Assembly (NCBI GenBank): GCA_029262315.1
Contig: JAJCZP010000198.1
Location: 1-47,476, forward strand
DNA length: 47,476 bases
Origin: Deltaproteobacteria bacterium
GTDB lineage: Bacteria > Desulfobacterota > Binatia > UTPRO1
Direction: 5' to 3'
Shown here: one piece after another, positions 41,695 to 47,476 of the stretch
Position numbering within the stretch: the first letter of the stretch is position 1
How the letters are laid out: each line of letters begins with the position of its first letter
Made by a program: the position numbers and the translations under genes
Notes under the pieces: model-generated
Seen by the model: only the letters and a program-made list of their open reading frames with translations
Database searches by the model: none
What the model was told of the DNA's origin: nothing

Positions 41695-42888
41695 TTAGAT
41701 GACGGCCGCCGCCGCGAGCCGCGCGAGATCCGCCGCGTCCAGCCCGAGCTCGCCGTAGACCGCGCCGTTGTCCTCACCGAGCACGGGTGCGAGCGCACGC
41801 GCACGCGGCGCGGCTGCCGGGAACTTGAGCGGGTTGCCATGAAACAGGACCTCGCCAACGTCTGGATGTGGATGGCGCTCGATCATGCCGCGTGCGAGCA
41901 GCTGGGGATCGTCGACCAATTCGTCGGGACTGCGCACACGTGCACATGGCACGTCGGCCCCGCGCGGCCCAAAAGCCTCGAGGACCTCGTCGCACGTCCG
42001 CGTACGCACCCAGTCGCCGATGATGGCGTTCAATTCCACCCGGCGCGCCGCGCGCCCGCGGTGGCTCCGGAAACGTTCATCGGTGCCGAGCTCGGGCTGG
42101 CCAATCGCGTCGGTAATCTTCCGGAAGAGCTTGTTGGAAGCACTGCCGACCGCGACCCAGCCATCGCGGGCCTGGAGGCAGTCGTACGGGGCGGTGAACG
42201 CGTGCTGGTTACCGACGCGCTCGGTGGTAACGCCAAGGCCAGCGGCAATCGTGGCCCACGAGTCGGTGATGGCGAACATCGCATCCTGATTTGAGAGATC
42301 GAGCGCCCGCGCCTTCCCTGTCTGATCGCGATCACGGAGTCCGGCCAGCACGCCGACCGCAAGATACAGCCCGCCAACGAAGTCCGCGAGCGCACCACCG
42401 CCTCGAAGAGGCGGCCCGTCGGGCGTACCCGTCATGGCCATGAAGCCACCCGACGCCTGCGCGACGATGTCGTACGACGCCATCCCCGCACGCGGTCCGG
42501 TCGCGCCGAAGCCGGACAGCGCGGCAACCACTAGTCGCGGGTTGCGCTCCTGGAGGACGGCGGCGGCGAGCCCCTTGGAGGCCATCCAGCCAGAACGGAA
42601 ATTCTCCACCACCACATCGGCGCCCTCGCACAACTTGAGGAAGATCTCCCGCCCCTCGGGGTGGCCGACATCGAGGGTGATCGAGCGTTTGCCGCGATTG
42701 GTATTCTGAAACGACAGCGATGTTTGCCCCTTCTCCGACGGACCATATCGATAGTCGTCGCCGGTGTTCGGACGCTCGATCTTGATGACGTCGGCGCCGA
42801 GGTCGGCAAAGATCGCCGTCGCGAACGGGCCCGCAACGACACGAGTGAGATCCAGAATGCGAAGCCCTTCGAGTACCCGTCCGGCCAT
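41695..42888 (-). CDS. CaiB/BaiF family acyl-CoA transferase
   Basis: 397 residues from the ATG at 42888 (MAGRVLEGLRILDLTRVVAGPF); the upstream extension is Arg/Cys-rich noise. Blocks include ADLGADVIKIERP, RGKRSITLDV, VVVENFRSGWM and ASYDIVAQASGG. Catalytic Asp169 (GALADFVGGL) matches formyl-CoA transferase Asp169. It transfers CoA between carboxylic acids. Neighbouring genes on the strand (DUF502, cstA) do not reveal the substrate. Length is standard. Confidence 0.93.
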   Translation of the reverse strand: MAGRVLEGLRILDLTRVVAGPFATAIFADLGADVIKIERPNTGDDYRYGPSEKGQTSLSFQNTNRGKRSITLDVGHPEGREIFLKLCEGADVVVENFRSGWMASKGLAAAVLQERNPRLVVAALSGFGATGPRAGMASYDIVAQASGGFMAMTGTPDGPPLRGGGALADFVGGLYLAVGVLAGLRDRDQTGKARALDLSNQDAMFAITDSWATIAAGLGVTTERVGNQHAFTAPYDCLQARDGWVAVGSASNKLFRKITDAIGQPELGTDERFRSHRGRAARRVELNAIIGDWVRTRTCDEVLEAFGPRGADVPCARVRSPDELVDDPQLLARGMIERHPHPDVGEVLFHGNPLKFPAAAPRARALAPVLGEDNGAVYGELGLDAADLARLAAAAVI

Positions 42889-43350
42889 GGAGCGGGATCG
42901 TACAGCGCGAGCCTGTGCGCCGCCATCAAACCCTCGGCAAACCCGAAGCGTGTCCCGCAAAAGACGATTGCTGACTACCCGCTCGCACGACGCCAGGGTC
43001 CCCACGACTCGTCGGGGAGGGTCCTGAGGAACGTCCTGAGGAACGTCCTGGGGGAGGGTCCTGGCGAAGATCCGCCGCGGCCGCGCGGGATCTCATACCC
43101 GTCCCACAGTGGGGTAGGATGGGGGCACGATGCGACCTGGGGTTCGACGAATCCTCGCCAGGGATGGGGACCGGGGAGTGCCGGATGGGGATGTTCCTGG
43201 CAGGGCGAAGAATAGGCGAAACTGAGTCTCTGAGTCAAGTCTTCCAGCAGAGATTCTTGCGACGATGCGGAGCAACAGACATCGGGACGGGGTTGCCACG
43301 AACGCTATGCGTTCTTAGTATCAATCTCAGCGAAGGCGGGAGGTGACGAC
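42889..43350. other. 462-bp divergent intergenic region rich in G tracts and short repeats
   Basis: No coding frame with a recognisable domain. From about 42990 to 43240 the plus strand is dense in GGGGA/GGGAT motifs, with an inverted pair GCCAGG (43157-43162) and CCTGGC (43196-43201). A minus-strand frame here reads as a Pro/Arg-rich string (PHPALPGPHPWRG), the look of dispersed intergenic repeats translated by chance. The promoters for both divergent genes must lie here. Confidence 0.5.
43021..43064. repeat. 12-bp tandem repeat
   Basis: GTCCTGAGGAAC occurs at 43021-43032 and 43033-43044. A diverged unit GTCCTGGGGGAG follows at 43045-43056, with a partial GTCCTGG after one extra G. It lies in the divergent promoter gap upstream of the CoA-transferase and the small membrane protein. 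It looks like slippage within an intergenic repeat; no regulatory role is shown. Confidence 0.7.
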
Positions 43351-43608
43351 TTGCAGAGCATGCTCACATTGGCGACCCAACTCACGATTCTAGCTGTAGC
43401 CACCGGTAGCGCCGCGGCCCATTCCGGTCACGGAGCCGATGGCGGGTCCTACGGTTTCCTCCACTACGCCACCGAGCCCCAACATCTGGGCGCCGGCATC
43501 GCGGTGGCACTCTTCGCAGCGCTCAGTATCGCGGTCGCTCGGAGGGCACGCGCGCTTCGGCCTGCGCGTGCCACCCACAGCCGCCGCACACCACGACCGC
43601 CCGCGTAA
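43351..43608 (+). CDS. Small secreted/membrane protein, HupE-like N-terminus
   Basis: 85 residues from a TTG at 43351, placed 5-6 bases after GGGAGGTG; an ATG at 43360 is the alternative. A signal-like segment (LTLATQLTILAVATGSAAA) is followed by HSGHGADGGSYGFLHYATEPQHLGAGIAVALFAALSIAVA, one more membrane helix and an Arg-rich tail. The HSGHG...GFLH..T...HL pattern resembles the start of HupE/UreJ nickel or metal permeases, but the rest of that family is missing. A truncated relative or a separate His-rich small protein are both possible. It is followed 7 bp later by a lipoprotein gene. Confidence 0.65.
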   Translation: MQSMLTLATQLTILAVATGSAAAHSGHGADGGSYGFLHYATEPQHLGAGIAVALFAALSIAVARRARALRPARATHSRRTPRPPA

Positions 43609-43650
43609 GGCAACGTTGCACCACCGCCCGCGTCAGGCGACGTTACGCCA
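43597..43650. repeat. 27-bp tandem duplication at a stop/start junction
   Basis: Units at 43597-43623 and 43624-43650 match at 23 of 27 positions, followed by a partial third copy (CCGCCCG). Unit 1 contains the TAA stop of the small membrane protein; the same place in unit 2 is TCA. The TTG start chosen for the lipoprotein is also inside unit 1. Confidence 0.75.
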
Positions 43651-44134
43651 CCGCCCGCCCGGTCGACATACCGCGGCGCGATTCGCGTTGGTCGCACTCG
43701 CATGCGCGGTCGTGGTCACGGGCTGCCTCGACCCAAAGGACCGACGCCCGGGCCTACGGCTCGCGGGCGAGGTCATTGCAGATCCCGTCGAGGATTGGTC
43801 GTTCACTGACGGCAACCCGGAGATCTACATCGAGGTCGCCACGCCGTACCTCGTACCGCACTCCGTCACGATCGTGTGCGCCGCGCTGGACGGCCGACTC
43901 TACGTCGGCGCCCGTCATCCCACCACGAAACGGTGGGTCGCCTTCGTCGAGCGCGACCCGAATGTCCGGCTGAAGATCGGCGAGCGCGTCTACGAACGAC
44001 GCCTAGAAGTCATCGACGACCCAACGAAGCACGAGGCCGTCTTTCACGCCTATGCAGCGAAATACGGTTGGCGTCCGGCGCCACCCGAGAATCGCCCGCC
44101 ACTGCGCTTCTTCGAAGTCGTCACCCGCGGGTGA
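43616..44134 (+). CDS. Lipoprotein with PNPOx-like split-barrel domain (tentative)
   Basis: About 172 residues from a TTG at 43616, 5 bases after AAGG and 7 bp after the previous stop; a GTG at 43568 is possible. A basic stretch and hydrophobic FALVALACAVVVTGC give a lipobox with the lipid-bearing Cys at residue 38. The mature part has LYVGARHPTTKRWVAFVERDPNVRLKIGERVYERRLEVI, a pattern like pyridoxamine-oxidase/F420-nitroreductase-type split barrels. That likeness is from pattern only. The N-terminus runs through the 27-bp repeats, so the true start is uncertain. It would sit in the envelope. Confidence 0.65.
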   Translation: MHHRPRQATLRHRPPGRHTAARFALVALACAVVVTGCLDPKDRRPGLRLAGEVIADPVEDWSFTDGNPEIYIEVATPYLVPHSVTIVCAALDGRLYVGARHPTTKRWVAFVERDPNVRLKIGERVYERRLEVIDDPTKHEAVFHAYAAKYGWRPAPPENRPPLRFFEVVTRG

Positions 44135-44207
44135 GCCTCACGCTCGTCGACGGCAGGACCACCAGTGCCGGTTGGCTCACCGATGCCCCACTGGTAAAAC
44201 ACCGCCC

Positions 44208-44858
44208 ATGAAGATCTACGATGCGTTTGGCCCGAATCCGCGTGCGCTTCGCATGTATCTGCACGAAAAGGGACTCGACATCGAAAAGGTCGACGTCGAC
44301 CTTATGGGGGCGGAAAACCGCAAGCAGCCCTACACCGATAAGAATCCAGGCGGCCAGCTCCCGGCACTCGAGCTCGACGACGGCCGGGTGTTCGGAGAGA
44401 CGGTCGCCATCTTCGAATATCTCGAGGAAATGCACCCGACACCACCGCTCATCGGCACGACGGCCGATGAGCGCGCTGAGGCCCGCCAGTGGCAACGACG
44501 GGTCGAACTCAAAATCACCGAGCATCTCTACAACGGATTTCGGTACAGCGAAGGACTCGATCTCTTCAAAGCCCGAATGCGTGTCCTTCCCGAAGCGGCC
44601 GTCGGGCTGAAGGCCATTGTGCAAGACAATTTGGCGTGGCTCGACTCGCTCCTCGCCGGGAAGGACTACATCGTCGGCGATCGATTCACCGTCGCCGACA
44701 TCATCCTCTTCGCCGCCGTCGAGTTCGGAGCAAGCGTCGGGCAACCGCTCGACCCGACACACGGAAACGTCGCCGCATGGCGTACTCGAGTCGCCGCGCG
44801 CCCGAGCGCCGATGCCAGTCTCCACCCACATGCCGCCGCCGTAGGCATGGCGGGATAG
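44208..44858 (+). CDS. Glutathione S-transferase
   Basis: 216 residues from the ATG at 44208 (MKIYDAFGPNPRALRMYLHEKG); the upstream frame is the lipoprotein gene in another frame. The thioredoxin-like half (1-80) carries NPGGQLPALELDDG and the glutathione-binding ETVAIFEYLEE. The helical half ends with DYIVGDRFTVADIILFAAVEFG, the GST N-capping box. It precedes an alpha/beta hydrolase by 6 bp in the same operon. The substrate is unknown; detoxification of an electrophile is plausible. Confidence 0.93.
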   Translation: MKIYDAFGPNPRALRMYLHEKGLDIEKVDVDLMGAENRKQPYTDKNPGGQLPALELDDGRVFGETVAIFEYLEEMHPTPPLIGTTADERAEARQWQRRVELKITEHLYNGFRYSEGLDLFKARMRVLPEAAVGLKAIVQDNLAWLDSLLAGKDYIVGDRFTVADIILFAAVEFGASVGQPLDPTHGNVAAWRTRVAARPSADASLHPHAAAVGMAG

Positions 44859-44864
44859 ACGCGC

Positions 44865-45710
44865 GTGAGCACCAGCGTCGAAAGTCGCTTCGTCACCGTC
44901 GACGGCCTCCGGCTTCACTATCTAGAGGGCGGATCCGGAGATCCAGTCCTCCTCCTGCACGGGTGGCCGACGTCGGCGTTTCTGTGGCGCAATGTGGCCC
45001 CGGAGATCGCGGCACACCATCGAGTACTGGCCCTCGATCTCCCTGGCTTCGGCAAGTCCGACAAGCCGCTCGACGTCACGTATAGCTTTCGCTTCTTCAC
45101 CGACGTCCTCGACGGTTTTCTCGACGCGGTCGGCATCGACCGCGTCAGTCTCGTCGTCCACGATCTCGGAGGTCCTGTCGGACTGCATTGGGTGAGCGAA
45201 CATCCGGAGCGACTGCAGCGCTTGGCACTGCTGAATACGCTCGTCTACTCGAATCCATCCTGGGCCGTGGTCTTGTTCATGCTGGCCGCCAGGTTGCCGC
45301 TGCTCAGCTCGCTCCTGTCGAGCCCGACGGGTCTGCGATTCGCGATGCGGGTCGGCGTCACCGACCCGGCTCGCCTCACCGACGACGTCATGCATGGCGT
45401 GCTGGAGCCATTCGACACCACCGACGCCCGCACCGCGCTGCTAAAAGCGGCGCAGGGGCTGCAGCCCGACGGATTCAAGGACATCGAGCGCGTGCTCCCG
45501 ACCCTCAAAATCCCGGTGCGTGCCATCTACGGCGAGCGCGACTGGATTCTTCCCGACGTTGCGGAAACGATGAAGCGCGTCGCCGAAGATCTCCCCCAAA
45601 CACAGATCACCGCACTTCCCGACTGCGGACACTTCCTTCAGGAAGAGCAACCGGAGCAGGTGGGAAAACTCCTGGCGGGATTCCTCGGCGGCGTACGGCG
45701 CGCGTCCTAG
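44865..45710 (+). CDS. Alpha/beta hydrolase with Asp nucleophile (haloalkane dehalogenase/epoxide hydrolase type)
   Basis: 281 residues from a GTG at 44865. The oxyanion block is HGWPT (32-36). The nucleophile elbow is VVHDLGG with Asp100, not Ser, which marks the dehalogenase and epoxide hydrolase branch. Base His256 is in CGHF, and a catalytic acid region is YGERDWILPD. The Trp that follows the nucleophile in most haloalkane dehalogenases (HDWGG) is Leu here, so halide binding must differ. It might be an epoxide or ester hydrolase. It shares an operon with a GST. Confidence 0.88.
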   Translation: MSTSVESRFVTVDGLRLHYLEGGSGDPVLLLHGWPTSAFLWRNVAPEIAAHHRVLALDLPGFGKSDKPLDVTYSFRFFTDVLDGFLDAVGIDRVSLVVHDLGGPVGLHWVSEHPERLQRLALLNTLVYSNPSWAVVLFMLAARLPLLSSLLSSPTGLRFAMRVGVTDPARLTDDVMHGVLEPFDTTDARTALLKAAQGLQPDGFKDIERVLPTLKIPVRAIYGERDWILPDVAETMKRVAEDLPQTQITALPDCGHFLQEEQPEQVGKLLAGFLGGVRRAS

Positions 45711-45800
45711 CACCACGCCGCACGCTTCGCCGAGCGCACGACGCGCCCTCCGGAGGCCTTGACTGTGGCGGGCTTCAGCGCGCAATCTAGGGCCCGATCG

Positions 45801-45892
45801 CTGGGGGAGCCGCGGACCTCGCGGCTGAGAGGGCAGGCAGTGGGCCTGCCGACCCCTCGAACCTGACCCGGTTCATACCGGCGGAGGGAAGC
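45801..45892 (+). promoter_or_regulatory. TPP riboswitch (THI element)
   Basis: The conserved string is visible in order: GGGGAGCC, GGCTGAGAGGG, a variable hairpin (GGCAG/CTGCC), CGACCCCTCGAACCTGA and GCGGAGGGAAG. The last block includes the GGAGG ribosome-binding site just upstream of the thiC ATG (45897). When TPP binds, that site is expected to be masked, so control is probably translational. The position directly before thiC is the usual one. Confidence 0.95.
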
Positions 45893-45896
45893 GGAC

Positions 45897-47476
45897 ATGT
45901 CGACGATCTCAACGCAACTCGAAGCAGCGCGCGCCGGAACGATCACTCCTGAAATGCAACGGGTCGCGGAGCGCGAGGGCGTGACCGCGGAAATGATCCG
46001 CAGCGAGGTTTCCCGGGGTCGCCTCGTCATTCCCGCCAACAAACACCATCTCGCGGGAAGCGCGGCGTCGACACCAACACGCGCATGGGGCCGTGCCCTC
46101 GCGAAAGGAACGGGCGACACCGCCACCGGCCATCCCGGCGCCACGGGACAGGCACGACTCTGGGTGAACCAAACGGTGACGCAACGATGGACCGAGATCA
46201 CCGACGCCACACACCTCCAGGGCGAGCACGCGCCAAAGCGCCTCGACCCGACCGGCATTGGCCGGATGGTCACGACGAAGATCAACGCCAACATCGGCGC
46301 GTCACCGGTGGCCAGCACCACCGACGACGAGGTGGAGAAGCTTCAGTGGGCGCAGAAGTATGGCGCCGATACGCTGATGGATCTCTCAACCGGTGGCGAC
46401 CTCGTCGGCTGTCGGCAGGCCATCATCGATCATGCCACCATTCCGATCGGCACCGTTCCGATCTACTCGATGATTCTCGGACGCTCGATCGAAGAACTCA
46501 GCTACGACGTCATCCTGGAGGAGATCGAGCGCCAGGCTCGTCAGGGCGTCGACTACTTCACGATCCACGCCGGCGTCTTGCGTGAGCACCTGCCCCTGAT
46601 CGAACGCCGCGTCACCGGCATCGTGTCGCGCGGCGGGTCGCTCCTCGCAAAGTGGATGATTCACCACCGCAAAGAGAACCCCATGTACGAGCTCTTCGAC
46701 GAGATCAGCGCGATCATGCGGGAGTACGACGTCACGTATTCGCTCGGTGACGGGCTCCGTCCGGGATGCCTCGCCGACTCGTCCGACCCAGCACAGCTCG
46801 CCGAGCTGAGCACCCTCGGCGAGCTCGTCGCGCGCTCACGCGAGGCGGGAGTCCAGGCCATGGTGGAGGGTCCGGGGCACGTTCCGCTCGACCAGGTCGG
46901 CACGAACATGCGCCTGGAGCAGCAGGTCTGTGACGACGCGCCCTTCTACGTACTCGGCCCGCTCGTGACTGACGTCTTCCCTGGCTACGATCACATCACC
47001 AGTGCCATAGGCGCCACCGAGGCCGCGCGCCACGGCGCCGCGATGCTCTGCTACGTCACGCCGAAAGAGCACGTCGGACTTCCGAAGGCCCAGGACGTCA
47101 TGGCCGGATGCATCGCCTACAAGATTGCCGCCCACGCCGGCGATCTGGCCCGAGGCATCACCGGCGCGCGCGACTGGGACGATGATCTGTCGCGTGCCCG
47201 CGCCGCGCTCAACTGGCCGAAGCAGTTCGAGCTGGCCTTCGATGGCGACACCGCCCGCGCCCTCCACGATGAGGATCTCGACGTCGACACCGACTTCTGC
47301 GCCATGTGCGGCCACGACTGGTGCAGCATGCGGATCTCCAAGGAGATCGTCGCGTTCACCAGCGGTAAAGACGCCGCGTTCCAGCCCGATCGCAAGGCGA
47401 TGCCGAGCCCGGGCGTCAGCGAGCAGGGGAAGGAGTTGCTCGCCGCGCGAGGCTCGCTGCCGATCGTCGACGGTCA
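45897..47476 (+). CDS. thiC: Phosphomethylpyrimidine synthase ThiC (3' end beyond window)
   Basis: 526 codons from the ATG at 45897 to the edge, with no stop seen. It makes the HMP-P pyrimidine of thiamine from aminoimidazole ribotide by radical SAM chemistry. ThiC blocks are [57 protein letters not shown] and the C-terminal cluster [11 protein letters not shown]. Between VIPANKHH (about 51) and DPTGIGRM (about 117) lies about 60 extra residues, Ala/Thr/Gly-rich, where most ThiC have only a few. The extra segment is in frame and uninterrupted. The gene is controlled by the TPP riboswitch just upstream. Confidence 0.95.
   Translation, partial: MSTISTQLEAARAGTITPEMQRVAEREGVTAEMIRSEVSRGRLVIPANKHHLAGSAASTPTRAWGRALAKGTGDTATGHPGATGQARLWVNQTVTQRWTEITDATHLQGEHAPKRLDPTGIGRMVTTKINANIGASPVASTTDDEVEKLQWAQKYGADTLMDLSTGGDLVGCRQAIIDHATIPIGTVPIYSMILGRSIEELSYDVILEEIERQARQGVDYFTIHAGVLREHLPLIERRVTGIVSRGGSLLAKWMIHHRKENPMYELFDEISAIMREYDVTYSLGDGLRPGCLADSSDPAQLAELSTLGELVARSREAGVQAMVEGPGHVPLDQVGTNMRLEQQVCDDAPFYVLGPLVTDVFPGYDHITSAIGATEAARHGAAMLCYVTPKEHVGLPKAQDVMAGCIAYKIAAHAGDLARGITGARDWDDDLSRARAALNWPKQFELAFDGDTARALHDEDLDVDTDFCAMCGHDWCSMRISKEIVAFTSGKDAAFQPDRKAMPSPGVSEQGKELLAARGSLPIVDG

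Noticed and set aside
41021-41858. 279-codon N-terminal extension of CstA.
   Set aside because: It is the same DNA as the DUF502 gene in another frame, Arg/Pro-rich, and CstA homologs start at MNAALLALIVF.
43021-43064. Possible CRISPR-like array at the 12-bp repeats.
   Set aside because: Units are directly adjacent, only 12 bp long and without spacers; no cas genes nearby.
42975-43238. Minus-strand 87-codon frame (PHPALPGPHPWRG).
   Set aside because: Pro/Arg-rich low-complexity translation of an intergenic repeat with no domain; the same DNA is full of short repeats.

Overview
This is a high-GC chromosomal window from a Gram-negative bacterium. It carries lpxA (lipid A synthesis), a complete System I cytochrome c maturation cluster and outer-membrane-type DUF1302 proteins. 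The gene mix includes paired acyl-CoA dehydrogenases, a CaiB-type CoA-transferase, a WS/DGAT acyltransferase, an F420-type LLM oxidoreductase, an AurF-like di-iron protein and a CcmE with a Cys-type heme motif. That mix suggests a Desulfobacterota or Candidatus Binatota-like lineage. This placement is inferred from gene content only. No rRNA or tRNA gene, insertion sequence, prophage or CRISPR array was recognised.

Layout. Bases 1-3612 (minus) hold two tandem DUF1302 paralogs; the first is cut by the window edge. An orphan membrane histidine kinase follows (3793-6204). From 15153 down to 6370 (minus) a tightly packed run of eleven genes reads rng, yacG, lpxA, ccmE, ccmF, ccmH, ccmI, ccmA, ccmB, ccmC, ccmD, mostly with 4-base stop/start overlaps. 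Bases 15672-21063 hold a WS/DGAT acyltransferase, a membrane-anchored esterase, queE, and a TetR/di-iron oxidase operon with a dyad over the tetR start. Bases 21099-26696 hold a glycosyltransferase, a marR / SDR / AhpD-like operon, a second SDR, an amidohydrolase and a DUF3817 protein. Bases 26793-32142 hold glpX and a fatty-acid or related acyl-CoA degradation set (dienoyl-CoA isomerase, two acyl-CoA dehydrogenases, GST). Bases 32271-39379 hold fetAB, a second TetR, an LLM oxidoreductase and a corC-like / rmuC / HAD operon. Bases 39327-42888 (minus) hold a CoA-transferase, DUF502 and cstA. A repeat-rich gap follows, then a small membrane protein, a lipoprotein, a GST and an alpha/beta hydrolase, and finally a TPP riboswitch driving thiC, which runs off the right edge.

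The most notable item is at 23786-24355. An AhpD/carboxymuconolactone-decarboxylase-like gene carries an in-frame TGA (24035-24037) exactly where the second Cys of the CxxC redox motif belongs. Glu, first Cys, the TGA position and His have the spacing known for AhpD (12, 3 and 4 residues). The frame stays open to a natural end, and a 7-bp hairpin with a G-first triloop lies at the distance expected of a bacterial SECIS element. I read it as a selenoprotein (CPFU). It sits third in an operon behind a MarR regulator whose promoter carries an overlapping dyad, which suggests a small redox- or electrophile-responsive unit.
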